Assembly: GCA_034436755.1 (NCBI GenBank)
Contig: DAOTVB010000030.1
Location: 42,261 to 106,260, forward strand
Reading direction: 5' to 3'
DNA length: 64,000 nucleotides
From: CAKZQX01 sp034436755
Lineage (GTDB): Bacteria; Chloroflexota; Chloroflexia; Chloroflexales; Chloroflexaceae
The translations under genes and the position numbers were made by a program. The notes under the pieces are model-generated. The model had not been told where the DNA came from, ran no database searches, and saw only the letters and a list, made by a program, of their open reading frames with translations. This document shows positions 8,799 through 17,357 of this stretch, piece by piece. The stretch's first letter is position 1. Each line of letters begins with the position of its first letter.

Positions 8799-8943
8799 GG
8801 CATTTCCTCCTCTTTGAGTACGAGCCTGCGGCTGTTACTTGCTAACAGGCAGCACCAGCTATTCCATGGATGCGTAGTATGTTAAAGAAACAGGATACCA
8901 TAAACAGCCGGTTTTTGGTAGAGGTTTTCCGGCAATTTGCAAA

Positions 8944-9155
8944 ACAGCGGTGGGAGTCTGGACCATGAACAACACGACATGAGCGAAACCCGCGAAACGA
9001 CCAGTGCTGATATGTCTCAGGCGATCCTGCGTTTGGCGGGGGATATCGCCGCCGGCAGGGCGGAAGATTCCCGCAAAAGTGTACCTTGCTGCCGTAGACG
9101 AAGCGGGCTTCCATCGGGTGAAACGTTCGGGTTGCTTGTCAACCGCGTGGTCCTG
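8944..9155. repeat. Foldback repeat family A, long mosaic copy
   Basis: This copy carries the longer arm found again at 34486 and, inverted, at 52500 (words GACCATGAACAACACGACAT, GATATCGCCGCCGGCAGGG, TTGCTGCCGTAGACGAAGC). The AT-rich central hairpin is absent. It lies in the 518-bp gap 8799-9316, which shows no gene. Short open frames in it shift between copies, so it is not coding. Confidence 0.65.
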
Positions 9156-9316
9156 GTATAGGTGAGCGGCAGTGTGGGCATCCTATGCCTAACCGGCGCT
9201 GTCATCAAACTGCAATGTGCAAATCCGGCTAGATCTGGTATGATAGTGCTGGCAGAAGAAGTGCAACGAGAAGACGGAACGACAGCCCCGGGCAGAATGT
9301 CCGGGGTTGTCGTGTT

Positions 9317-9682
9317 TCAGGCCAGTGCGCCGGGAAAACTCCAGATTGCCGGGCGCAACCGGCCAGAAGCCCGGTAGGTTGCCGTCAGGGTCAGCTCGTA
9401 CGCTCCCGCAAACTGCGCCGACAGCGGAATTGTACCGCTGGTCAACTCCGCGCACACCGTCAGGCTGCCATGCGCACCATTCGCTGCCCGCAGATCAACA
9501 ATAACATTGACCGGGCGCACCCCCGGCGTGTACGCCCAGATGACATGGGCATACCAGAAGCCATCCTGGTAGATCGAGGCGACGCACGCCCGGCGCACAC
9601 CGGCCGGCCGCAGCCGCAGGTAGGCCACCGCTGCCCCGGCCAGTCCTCCCGCTCCGTACAACAACATGTGTCGTAACTTCAT
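9317..9682 (-). CDS. Small exported or membrane-anchored protein, unknown function
   Basis: 121 residues. An N-terminal segment (about 5-22, LLYGAGGLAGAAVAYLRL) may be a signal or membrane anchor. The rest is rich in beta-prone stretches (VNVIVDLRAANGAHGSLTVCAEL, AYELTLTATYRA) and could form a small beta-sandwich. No family was recognised. It lies 58 bp downstream of the lytic transglycosylase on the same strand, separated by an array of four GTAGGCT heptamers. Codon use resembles its neighbours, and the ATG is preceded by GGAGAACA, so it is probably a real gene. Confidence 0.55.
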   Translation of the reverse strand: MKLRHMLLYGAGGLAGAAVAYLRLRPAGVRRACVASIYQDGFWYAHVIWAYTPGVRPVNVIVDLRAANGAHGSLTVCAELTSGTIPLSAQFAGAYELTLTATYRASGRLRPAIWSFPGALA

Positions 9683-9690
9683 TGTTCTCC

Positions 9691-9721
9691 GTAGGCTGTA
9701 GGCTGTAGGCTGTAGGCTGTA
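9691..9721. repeat. Heptanucleotide array (GTAGGCT)x4
   Basis: Four perfect tandem copies of GTAGGCT (9691-9718) plus a partial unit lie between the small unknown gene and slt. The stretch after it (CACGTCTCACGCTTCACGTCA) is also loosely seven-periodic. Confidence 0.85.
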
Positions 9722-9740
9722 TCACGTCTCACGCTTCACG

Positions 9741-12140
9741 TCACGGTAGCGCGTACAGGCGGCGATAGGCACCATAGTAGCCATACACCAGTCGGACATA
9801 GTGCCGCGTCTCGGGATAGTCGATCCCCTGCATGTAGAGGTCCGGGTCGGTGACGGTGGTGCCGTTTGCCCAGCGCTGCGCATTGCCTGGCCCGCCGTTG
9901 TAGGCCGCCAGTCCGCCGTGGATGCTGCCTCCCATGGTCTGGATCTGCTGCCCGATGTAAAAGGTTCCGAAGCGCACACTGACATGCGGCTGGTAGAGAT
10001 CATCCGGATGAAAATCGCTAACCGCCAGCCGTTGCGCAATTCCCTGGCCGGTGGCGGGCATTACCTGCGCCAGCCCGCGCGCACCCACCCAGGAGGTTGC
10101 GCCCGGATTAAACAGGCTCTCCTGCCGCATCAAGGCGTAGAACAGCCGGGGATCAACCCCCTGTTCCTGCGACTCGGTCAGCACCAGATCAACATAGGGC
10201 GCGGGAAAGATCAGGCGGCGCAACGTCTCCGGCAGGGGCGCAGCCGGGTCGGGTACCAGGGCTGCCAGTTGCTCCGCCGTCTTGAGCGCGGTGTAGGTCT
10301 TGCCATGCAGATGGGCCTGCCGGGCTACCTGCATCAGCCCCAGCGGATCAGTGGCCCGCACTTCACGCGCGCTGTTCCACTCGGCCCGGGCTTCACTTTC
10401 CATGCCAACGGCACCTAACTCCAGCGCACGCTCGGCAAACCCGCCATCGGATACCGACTGTTTTTCTGCTGCGTCATCCGGTTCTTCGGCCCAGTCCGCA
10501 ATCCAGGCTTCCAGTTCTTGCCAGTCCTCGGCAGTTATCGGCGCATCCAGTGTGAGGGTTGGCGTCATTGTCAGCGCTAACTCATCGGCCGCGCGTGCGC
10601 CGTGATAGGTATCAGGGGCCGCGTTGTAGGCGCGTTCAAACAGGGCGTGCGCCTGGTCCATATTGGCCTGCTTCTGGGCCGCCCGGGCCGCCCAGAATGC
10701 GCCTCGGGCCTGCTCCGCCCCCCGCTGGTTTTCGGCCAGCAGTTGCCAGACATACTGGGCCTCTCGCCACTGCTCCGCATAGAAGTAGGCCGCCCCGACC
10801 GTGTGTAGGGCCGGTGGCGAAAGTTCGCTTTCGGGGTAGCGCTGGCCCAGTTCAAAGCGCACCTTCAGCGCCTCGTCAGTCTGCTCCAGCCGGTCAAGCA
10901 GTTGCGCCGCGCGGTCAAGGGCCACGGGTGCGCAGGGATCATCGGGGTAGCTGGCGGCATAGTTGCGGTACTTGTCGGCGGCCTCCTGGGTCGCGCCGCT
11001 CTGTCCAATCGTCTGCGTCCAGTCGAGCAGCGCCTGCCGCCCCGGTTCGCTGTCGGGACTGGCGCTACCCACGGCGGCCAGGGCATCAATCGCCTCCGGG
11101 AACTGCCCCAACCCGCGTAGGGTCAACCCGCGCAGCCGCTGCAACTCCAGCACCTCCGGACTTAATCTGCCCTCCGCCGCCTGCGCCGCGGCAATCGCCG
11201 CATCAAAGAGCGGCAGCGCCTCCGCGTACAACTCGGCGGTGAAGAAGATGCGGGCCGCTGCGGCTGCCGAAAGGCCGGGATCGCCTGCCGCGATCAGTTC
11301 GCGGGCCGCATGAATTGCCTCGGCGGTTGTGGGCGTCTGGGTGACAATCTCCAGCAGCCAGGCGCGCGCCTGATCCGACTGGCCCAACTCCTGCGCCAGA
11401 TCAATCGCTTCGGCCAGGATAGTTGCCCGGTAGCCGGGATTCTCGGCCATCTCCAGCAGTTCCGTGTAGAGCTTAAGTGCCGCGCTACCCTGCCCCAGTT
11501 GGCGGCGCAACGCAATTGCCTTCTCATAACTGCCCGCGCGCTCGCTATGGGCCATCGCGGCCGTTGCGCCATACTCGTAGAGTTGGGCCGCTTCCTCCAG
11601 TTGGTCCTGCGCCTGGTAGAGCGCCGCCTGCCGAATAGCGGCATAGGGCTCCAGCGGCGTGGCGAGTGCGCGATACTGGTCGTAGGTGGCGATGGCGTTG
11701 CTCCAGTCGCCTGCCTCCTCGTAGCCCCGCGCCAGCCAGAAGAGCGCCCGTGCTGTCAACTCATCCGGAACACTTTCCTCCAGCAGCGCTTGAAAGGTTG
11801 TGTTGGCCGAATCCCAGTGGCCCCGGCGGGCGTAACTCTCGGCCAGGTAGTAGGTCGCCTGGCGGGTCTCATCCGCATCAGGATGCGCGTTTAGCAGCGT
11901 ACTCAGATCCTGTGCTACCTGTTCTTCTCTGCCGACTTCCCGCGCCGCTAACGCCCGCTCGATCAGGGCCGGGGCCGGCAGCGCCGTTGGCGATGGCACC
12001 GGCGTTCCGGTGGTGGATATGTCGGCGCCTGGTCTACCGTCGTGCTCAAGGCCGGGAGTCTCGCCGAACGAGCAGGCCGTCAGGACGAGCAGAAGCAGGT
12101 AGTAGACGCCTCGTTGAAATTGCGTTTGTAGAGCTTTCAT
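9741..12140 (-). CDS. Soluble lytic murein transglycosylase lipoprotein with tetratricopeptide repeats
   Basis: 799 residues. The signal peptide (YYLLLLVLTAC) ends in a lipobox, so the protein is a lipoprotein facing the wall. A long alpha-helical region (about 45-640) of TPR-like repeats (EEVAQDLSTLLNAHPDADETR, ARALFWLARGYEEAGDW and so on) forms the ring-like scaffold. The C-terminal SLT domain (about 655-795) has DPRLFYALMRQESLFNP with the catalytic Glu near 674, then GARGLAQVMPATGQ and a YNGGPGNAQRW motif. It cleaves the glycan between N-acetylmuramic acid and N-acetylglucosamine, forming 1,6-anhydro ends. This domain order matches Slt70-type enzymes. The exact Slt subtype was not resolved. 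Confidence 0.9.
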   Translation of the reverse strand: MKALQTQFQRGVYYLLLLVLTACSFGETPGLEHDGRPGADISTTGTPVPSPTALPAPALIERALAAREVGREEQVAQDLSTLLNAHPDADETRQATYYLAESYARRGHWDSANTTFQALLEESVPDELTARALFWLARGYEEAGDWSNAIATYDQYRALATPLEPYAAIRQAALYQAQDQLEEAAQLYEYGATAAMAHSERAGSYEKAIALRRQLGQGSAALKLYTELLEMAENPGYRATILAEAIDLAQELGQSDQARAWLLEIVTQTPTTAEAIHAARELIAAGDPGLSAAAAARIFFTAELYAEALPLFDAAIAAAQAAEGRLSPEVLELQRLRGLTLRGLGQFPEAIDALAAVGSASPDSEPGRQALLDWTQTIGQSGATQEAADKYRNYAASYPDDPCAPVALDRAAQLLDRLEQTDEALKVRFELGQRYPESELSPPALHTVGAAYFYAEQWREAQYVWQLLAENQRGAEQARGAFWAARAAQKQANMDQAHALFERAYNAAPDTYHGARAADELALTMTPTLTLDAPITAEDWQELEAWIADWAEEPDDAAEKQSVSDGGFAERALELGAVGMESEARAEWNSAREVRATDPLGLMQVARQAHLHGKTYTALKTAEQLAALVPDPAAPLPETLRRLIFPAPYVDLVLTESQEQGVDPRLFYALMRQESLFNPGATSWVGARGLAQVMPATGQGIAQRLAVSDFHPDDLYQPHVSVRFGTFYIGQQIQTMGGSIHGGLAAYNGGPGNAQRWANGTTVTDPDLYMQGIDYPETRHYVRLVYGYYGAYRRLYALP

Positions 12141-12234
12141 ATCAGGGGCATTTTACCACGCGCGTCTTCGCTATGGCTTATGGCAACCTGATATTTTGGA
12201 GAAATGCGTAGATTAAGGTTTGCGTTCGCCAGTA

Positions 12235-13287
12235 TTACTGGCGTGTGCCAATCTGCTCCAGCACCTGCGTCAGCACCGTGATGCCGCGCTGATACTCGTC
12301 CAGGTCGATATGTTCGTCGGGCGTGTGATCCAGGCGGGAGTCGCCGGGACCGTAGGCAACGATGGGGCAGCGCCAGGCTGGACCGACCACATTCATATCG
12401 GCGGTGCCGGTTTTGTGCAGAAACCCCGGTTGCCCCCCCGTCTGGCGGATCGCGCGCACAAACGCGCCCGCCAGCGGCGTCGTCCGTGGACTGCGGAAGG
12501 CGGGACAGGCGCCCTCAAAAGTTAGCGTGGCATCGTCCGCCAGGGTTTGCAACTCCTCGGCGAGGGTTGCGGGTTCAACATCTTCGGGTAGGCGCAGGCC
12601 AATGGTCGTCTCGGCCCAGTCGGTCAGGCCGTCGCCACCGCTGACCACCCGCCGCAACGAGGGCATAAGCTGGTCAAACAGGCGCTGGCGGCCGGCGTTG
12701 TGAATGGCGCAGCGGTCCTGCACCGCTTCCCAGAACTCGACCAGCAGTTCGGGAGCCGCACGCAGTTCGCCGGCGCTGTGGGCCGCCGGTTGTTCGTGGC
12801 GGTAATGCACCAGCAGCCGCCCCTTGTAGCCCAGGGTGATGCGATCCCAGCCGCTCGGCTCGCCAATCACGCAGAAGTCGGGGGCATACTTGTCTACGAC
12901 ATAGTGCGCGCCCCGGGAGGTTGCGGCCTCCTCCTCGACCGCCCCGACCAGCACCACCCGGCAGCTTAACGTCCCGGCCTGATGGGCGCGGGCGGCCGCG
13001 CAGACGAAGGTGGCAAACGGCCCCTTGGCATCAACCGCGCCGCGTCCATACAACTGCCCCTGCTCAATCCGGAACGGCACCGCGCCCCCAACCGTGTCGA
13101 TATGGCCCAGCAGCACCAGCAGCGGCCCGATTGTGCCCACCGTGGCAACCGCATTGCCCGCCCCATCAACGCCGGCGGTAAAGCCCAGGCTACTCATCCG
13201 CTCAACCAGGAAGGCGGCAACGGCAGCCTCTTCCCCCGACACGGAGGGAATCCGCACAAACTGTTCGAGAAAAGTTATCTCATCCAT
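12235..13287 (-). CDS. lysK: [LysW]-lysine hydrolase (M20 deacylase, LysK-like)
   Basis: 350 residues from the ATG at 13285-13287, chosen because the family opening MDEITFLEQFVRIPSVSGEE starts there. Metal-site motifs are LGHIDTV (H-x-D), GRGAVDAKGP, the catalytic/ligand pair GAVEEEAATS, IGEPSGWDRI and, near the end, HKTGTADMN and DHTPDEHID. LysK removes the carrier protein LysW from lysine in the alpha-aminoadipate lysine route of Thermus, archaea and Chloroflexota; some homologues act on ornithine. No other lysine genes or LysW are in the window. Substrate is therefore inferred from family similarity only. Confidence 0.82.
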   Translation of the reverse strand: MDEITFLEQFVRIPSVSGEEAAVAAFLVERMSSLGFTAGVDGAGNAVATVGTIGPLLVLLGHIDTVGGAVPFRIEQGQLYGRGAVDAKGPFATFVCAAARAHQAGTLSCRVVLVGAVEEEAATSRGAHYVVDKYAPDFCVIGEPSGWDRITLGYKGRLLVHYRHEQPAAHSAGELRAAPELLVEFWEAVQDRCAIHNAGRQRLFDQLMPSLRRVVSGGDGLTDWAETTIGLRLPEDVEPATLAEELQTLADDATLTFEGACPAFRSPRTTPLAGAFVRAIRQTGGQPGFLHKTGTADMNVVGPAWRCPIVAYGPGDSRLDHTPDEHIDLDEYQRGITVLTQVLEQIGTRQ

Positions 13288-13367
13288 GATATTTGATCTC
13301 ACTGCTCCAGGAGTTCTGGTTGCCAGTATACCCGCGCCTCGATACCTCGTCAACGCCTTGGTAACGG

Positions 13368-13395
13368 TTAGGGGTTAGGGGTTAGGGGTTAGGGG
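13368..13395. repeat. (TTAGGGG)x4 array, four-tract G-quadruplex motif
   Basis: Four perfect heptamers TTAGGGG give four runs of four G separated by three-base loops, a canonical intramolecular G-quadruplex motif. It lies about 80 bp upstream of the lysK start, with G-rich strand opposite to lysK transcription, in the divergent space before the BON gene. Confidence 0.9.
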
Positions 13396-13435
13396 TTAAA
13401 AATGCAACACGGATATCATCACCACGGTTGACAGG

Positions 13436-13577
13436 AGTAGGGTGCATAAAATGCACCCTACTGTCCCGGCAGGCATGCCACCAGCGAAAGCCGGGACTCC
13501 AGCAGAACGGTGTATCGAATGCACCCTACTGCTCTTTAGCAGAAAAACGGTGCATCGAATGCACCCTACTGCTCTCT
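13436..13577. repeat. Dispersed GTAGGGTGCAT repeat family, first cluster
   Basis: Three copies of a short palindromic element (AGTAGGGTGCAT with ATGCACCCTACT) with a family B fragment (CCGGCAGGCATGCCACC) inside. The same words recur at 18527-18640 and 59372-59465. It fills most of the 427-bp gap between lysK and the BON gene; no gene was seen there. Confidence 0.7.
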
Positions 13578-13714
13578 AGCCCGTAACCGTTAACCCGTAA
13601 CCGTTAACCCCTGGCACAGTTTGTGCAACGAAATACCCTGACCCTACAGACAAGCAGATAGTCACACATCACCTGCATGACGAGAGCGGGGTGTGTGGAA
13701 CGGAGGGAACACCC

Positions 13715-14377
13715 ATGACGAAACAACGCCGCGATCCGGCAACCGACGCAGCGCTCAACGGCCCTGACGTTCCAATGGAAGAGAAGAAGGAAGAACTCGC
13801 GGGCAATGCCTCGCGTGATGATAAGGTCGGCTATACTCAGGAAGAAGATGTTGATAACCTGGGTGATCTGACGCCCACGGAGATCTACGAGGGTGAGATT
13901 GAGGCCGGGGTCAACCCGGATCTGCCTAACGACCCGGAAAAGCATGCGCTTATGACCGAGCGGGAGATGCGCGCGGGCGAAACCGATGATGTCCAGGAGG
14001 CAATTGAGGAGGGGTATACCTACGTTCCACCCACCGATCCGCCAACGACTCCGAATGAACCGCGCGAGCCGCAGACGAGTGAGGTCGCCAGCGGGTTTGG
14101 CGGTTCTTCGCTGGATGAGCCCTACAACGCCCATCAGCATAGCACCTTCCTTCCCGACGATGACGAGATGAGTGCGCGTGTACGCGATGCCATTCGCGCC
14201 GACAGCAGCACCACGCACTATGCCGACCGGATTATCATTGTGAGCCGGGGCAGTGTTATTGCGCTGCAAGGCGTGGTCGCCGATCTGACGGATGCGGAGA
14301 ATCTGGTGGCGGTTGCTTCTTACGCCGAGGGTGTGGAAGCGGTGCTCGATAAGCTGCAGGTTGAGACGCAGCGCTAA
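13715..14377 (+). CDS. BON-domain protein with acidic N-terminal region
   Basis: 220 residues from the ATG at 13715, which has GGAGGG nine bases upstream. No signal peptide is visible. Residues 1-145 are acidic, polar and probably disordered (many D, E, P and T; for example DKVGYTQEEDVDNLGDLTPTEIYEGE). The C-terminal BON domain (about 150-215) runs SARVRDAIRADSSTTHYADR to VIALQGVVADLTDAENLVAVA, with the typical beta-strand after the first helix. BON domains bind membranes or lipids and occur in osmotic-shock and secretin proteins. Here, without a signal, a cytoplasmic stress role is possible but unproven. Confidence 0.75.
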   Translation: MTKQRRDPATDAALNGPDVPMEEKKEELAGNASRDDKVGYTQEEDVDNLGDLTPTEIYEGEIEAGVNPDLPNDPEKHALMTEREMRAGETDDVQEAIEEGYTYVPPTDPPTTPNEPREPQTSEVASGFGGSSLDEPYNAHQHSTFLPDDDEMSARVRDAIRADSSTTHYADRIIIVSRGSVIALQGVVADLTDAENLVAVASYAEGVEAVLDKLQVETQR

Positions 14378-14522
14378 ATAGAGAAAGAACAGACGAACAA
14401 AGAACAAACACGCTGGTTGATAGATATGCGTTCGGCGTAGGTTCTGCTGTGGTTCTTTGTTCTATGTTTGCGATAGGGGAGGACTGAGGATTACGCACAA
14501 CCGGCGTCCTCAGTCCTCACTT

Positions 14523-14715
14523 ACACGCGTTACGCGGTCGGTTCATCAAACCGGGCGTTTCACTCGGTGAACGGTAGAATCGCCTGCGGCAGCATGGTAC
14601 TCTTTTTATCTTTTGCACAAAAAAATTCACTGAGTGAATTTTTTTGTGCAAAAGATCTGGTTTCTTTCGCCCTGCCGGAGACGAAATGCTCTGCCGGATC
14701 AGTGACCGCGTAAGT
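14523..14715. repeat. Foldback repeat family A, complete copy
   Basis: Outer arms GTTACGCGGTC and GACCGCGTAA, middle arms CGCCTGCGGCAG and CTGCCGGAGACGA, and a perfect 21-bp central stem (14610-14630 with 14634-14654, loop TGA). The inner stem sequence differs from the copy at 7811 but stays fully paired. Another left-end fragment follows at about 14722-14790. It lies in the 457-bp gap after the BON gene. Confidence 0.8.
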
Positions 14716-14806
14716 CGTGTCACTTACACGCGTTACGCGGTGGATGTTTGGACCACGAAAGCCAAGAAATGAGCGAAAAACACGAACCTGCCGGCGTTTA
14801 TTCAAC

Positions 14807-14841
14807 ACTAAAAACTCAGAACTCAGCACTCAGAACTAAAA
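14807..14841. repeat. Heptanucleotide array (ACTCAGA-type)x5
   Basis: Five seven-base units ACTAAAA, ACTCAGA, ACTCAGC, ACTCAGA, ACTAAAA in tandem. The last unit overlaps the stop codon of the GIDE gene. Confidence 0.75.
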
Positions 14842-15579
14842 AACCCCGACAACCATGAGCACCAGCCCCAGCACACCCAACGCGCCGCTAACATAGTAGA
14901 GGTTGCGTGATGTGCCGGCGGCCGACTGCGCCAGTTCGCGCTCGGTTTTGCGGCTCACGAAGAAGTGCTGGTTGCTATCCTTCGGATGCTGCGCGATGAT
15001 TGGCTGCCCCTGAAAATCTACGGCACATCCCAGGATGTAGACCTTTGTCCCCGGCAGGAGCGCCTTCTCAACATAGCGGTAGCCCAGCGTGCGCGACCGG
15101 CCCCGTCCCGAGGGGGCATCCTCGTAGCGGTCTGCCGTCTCAACCATATCCAGGTCGGCGCCTTCGGGATTGATCAGTACTCGCCCGGTGGCATCGCGCA
15201 CCCAGAAGTTGACCCGCTGATCCTCCGACTCGACCGTTTCGCTGCCTCGCTCCATCCGGGTTTCGCGCTTGCCCTCGTCGTCCTCTTCGGTTACTTCCTC
15301 CTCATACTCGCGTGTCACGGTGCGGGTGTAGCCTACGCATGCCCGGTTCGAGAGTGGGCCGGTCAATGGCTCGTCTGCCTCGATCACGCCCTCAACCTCG
15401 CAGGGCTGGGCAAATGCCTCGGCGTCCAGGGTGGTCGTCACCTTCGTATGGACTTCGGTGAGCAGTTGCGCCGTGTAGGTTTCGGCGGCATTCATCGCGT
15501 GCAGCCGTCCCGCCTGATTGCGCGCTACAAAGAACAGCACCACCGCCACGACCAGCAGAATGACTCCAAAGATCATCAT
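14836..15579 (-). CDS. GIDE-domain (MULAN/E3-ligase-like) membrane protein
   Basis: 247 residues with a membrane helix at each end: about 2-19 (IFGVILLVVAVVLFFVA) and 226-246 (YYVSGALGVLGLVLMVVGVF). Between them lies a GIDE-like domain with the conserved pattern CEVEGVIEADEPLTGPLSNRAC, then VGYTRTVTREYEEE, a charged stretch, FWVRDATGRVLINPEGADLD and a closing EKALLPGTKVYILGCA. In eukaryotes this domain is the intermembrane part of mitochondrial ubiquitin ligase MULAN. Bacterial versions, as here, lack the RING finger. Function in bacteria is unknown; a membrane-stress role is a guess. Two cysteines of the domain are kept. A TATAAT-like box lies upstream at 15643-15648. Confidence 0.75.
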   Translation of the reverse strand: MMIFGVILLVVAVVLFFVARNQAGRLHAMNAAETYTAQLLTEVHTKVTTTLDAEAFAQPCEVEGVIEADEPLTGPLSNRACVGYTRTVTREYEEEVTEEDDEGKRETRMERGSETVESEDQRVNFWVRDATGRVLINPEGADLDMVETADRYEDAPSGRGRSRTLGYRYVEKALLPGTKVYILGCAVDFQGQPIIAQHPKDSNQHFFVSRKTERELAQSAAGTSRNLYYVSGALGVLGLVLMVVGVF

Positions 15580-15686
15580 CGTCTACCTCCATGTGCTAGA
15601 AAGCGAAAGCCGGAGCTTCCCGGTTCACGCCCGGTGATTGTTATTATAGGAGGAAGATCTTACCAGAGTGCGACACGCCGCCGAAG

Positions 15687-16379
15687 CTACCCCTGGGCTG
15701 GTGCGGGCTCCTTGCGGCGGTGGCTGGTGGCGGCGCGCTGGCGGCGCTCGGCCCGGCGGATGCGTGCCGCCGGATCGAAGCGCCGCTCCAGCACCATAAT
15801 CCCAAAGTTGACCAGCAGCGCCAGCAGGCCCAGCGCAATCACCCCGGCATAGATTTTATCATTCCGGTTCTGCGCGATCCCGTCAAACAGCAGGTCGCCC
15901 AGCCCGCCCGCGCCAAACTTGGCCCCGATTGCCGCAATTCCAATCGCCACCACCGAGGCAATCCGCACGCCCGCCAGGATCACCGGCAGCGCCAGCGGTA
16001 CCTGGATGCGCCACCAGCGCTGCCAGGCATTCATGCCCATCCCGCGCGATGCCTCCAGGATGGCCGGGCTGACCGACTGCAACCCGGTGACGATATTGCG
16101 CACCAGAATCACCTGTACATAGATCACCAGCGCAACAATCACCGACTGCTTGTTCAGCCCGAACAGCGGCAGCAGCAGGATCAACATTGCCAGGCTGGGA
16201 ATGGTGTAGAGCGTGCCCAGCGTGCCCATAATCACCACCGTCAGTTGCCGGTAATGCGTCAACAGAATGCCAATCGGCAGTGCGATCAGCAACCCGATCA
16301 GCAGCGCCATTCCGACCATAAACAGATGCCCCAGCAGCAGTTCCCAAACCACATCGGGGGACTCGAAGATATAGCTCAC
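15687..16379 (-). CDS. Osmoprotectant ABC transporter permease (OpuB/YehY type)
   Basis: 230 residues with about six membrane helices, matching the BPD-transp-1 fold. The ATPase-contact EAA loop reads EASRGMGMNAWQRWWRIQVPLALPVILAG. The ATG overlaps the stop of the upstream ATPase gene by four bases (ATGA), so translation is coupled. The C-terminal tail is basic (RRAERRQRAATSHRRKE). It is one of two permeases in the four-gene set; together with the ATPase and binding protein it should import glycine betaine, choline or a similar solute. The exact substrate cannot be read from sequence. Confidence 0.9.
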   Translation of the reverse strand: MSYIFESPDVVWELLLGHLFMVGMALLIGLLIALPIGILLTHYRQLTVVIMGTLGTLYTIPSLAMLILLLPLFGLNKQSVIVALVIYVQVILVRNIVTGLQSVSPAILEASRGMGMNAWQRWWRIQVPLALPVILAGVRIASVVAIGIAAIGAKFGAGGLGDLLFDGIAQNRNDKIYAGVIALGLLALLVNFGIMVLERRFDPAARIRRAERRQRAATSHRRKEPAPAQG

Positions 16380-17341
16380 ACCTGCTCCTTCCCGATTGCG
16401 CTGCTGCGGATATGGTCCAGCGTCAGGATGCCGACGGTGTCATGCTCATTCAGCACAGTCAGCGCCGGGGTATTGGTGCGCAGCAGCAGCGAGAGCGCCG
16501 CACGCAGGTTATCCCGACAGCCGATGGTCGGCTCGCCATTGCGCCGGTAGTCGTCAGGAATAGGCACCATGGCCGTCTCGACCCGCACCAGGCTCAGTTG
16601 ACGCACCATATCGTCGGCCCCGACCAGGTCATGCACAAAGCGGCTCACTGGCTGCGTCAGGATGCTGAAGGGGGTGTCATACTGCACAATGTGGCCCTTA
16701 TCCATGACCACGATTTTGTCGGCCATGCGTAGCGCCTCTTCGACATCGTGCGTCACAAACAGAATGGTCTTCCTGAGCTTCCGCTGGAGGCGCAGCATCT
16801 CGTCCTGCAGGCTGGTGCGCGTAATGGCATCAATTGCGCCGAACGGCTCATCCATCAGCATCACTTTGGGATCGCCCGCCAGTGCCCGTGCCAGCCCGAC
16901 CCGCTGCTGCTGCCCGCCGGACAACTGCGAGGGATAGCGGTCACGATACTCCTCCGGCGGCAGCTTGATCATCGTCAGCAGTTCGTCAATGCGCGGATCG
17001 GTCTGCTCACGCGACCAGCCCAGCAGCCGGGGCACAACGGCGACATTCTGGGCCACGGTCATATGCGGGAAGAGCCCGACCTGCTGGATCACGTAGCCGA
17101 TCTGTTTGCGTAGCGTGGTGATCTCAAAATCCTGGATATTGCTGCCGTCAAAGAGTATCAGTCCTCCAGTCGGCTCGTACAGGCGGTTGACCATCTTGAG
17201 CAGCGTGGTTTTGCCACATCCGGATGGCCCCAGCAGCACAACCAGCGCGCCCTCGTCCACATCAAAACTACACCCATCAACCGCCGGGCGGGGCATGCCG
17301 GAAAACTGCTTGGTAACTTCTTCAAAGCGGATTGCGCTCAC
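16376..17341 (-). CDS. Osmoprotectant ABC transporter ATPase with CBS domain (OpuBA/OpuCA type)
   Basis: 321 residues. Walker A is GPSGCGKTT (about 38-46), the Q loop reads QIGYVIQQVGLFPHMTV, the signature is LSGGQQQRV, Walker B is VMLMDEPFGAID, and the H loop is LFVTHDVEEAL. After about residue 245 a single C-terminal CBS domain follows (NLRAALSLLLRTNTPALTVLNEHDTVGILTLDHI). In OpuA and OpuC such CBS regions sense ionic strength and gate transport. The binding-protein gene ends 16 bp upstream and the permease gene overlaps downstream. Confidence 0.93.
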   Translation of the reverse strand: MSAIRFEEVTKQFSGMPRPAVDGCSFDVDEGALVVLLGPSGCGKTTLLKMVNRLYEPTGGLILFDGSNIQDFEITTLRKQIGYVIQQVGLFPHMTVAQNVAVVPRLLGWSREQTDPRIDELLTMIKLPPEEYRDRYPSQLSGGQQQRVGLARALAGDPKVMLMDEPFGAIDAITRTSLQDEMLRLQRKLRKTILFVTHDVEEALRMADKIVVMDKGHIVQYDTPFSILTQPVSRFVHDLVGADDMVRQLSLVRVETAMVPIPDDYRRNGEPTIGCRDNLRAALSLLLRTNTPALTVLNEHDTVGILTLDHIRSSAIGKEQV

Positions 17342-17357
17342 GCGTTACACCTCATTC

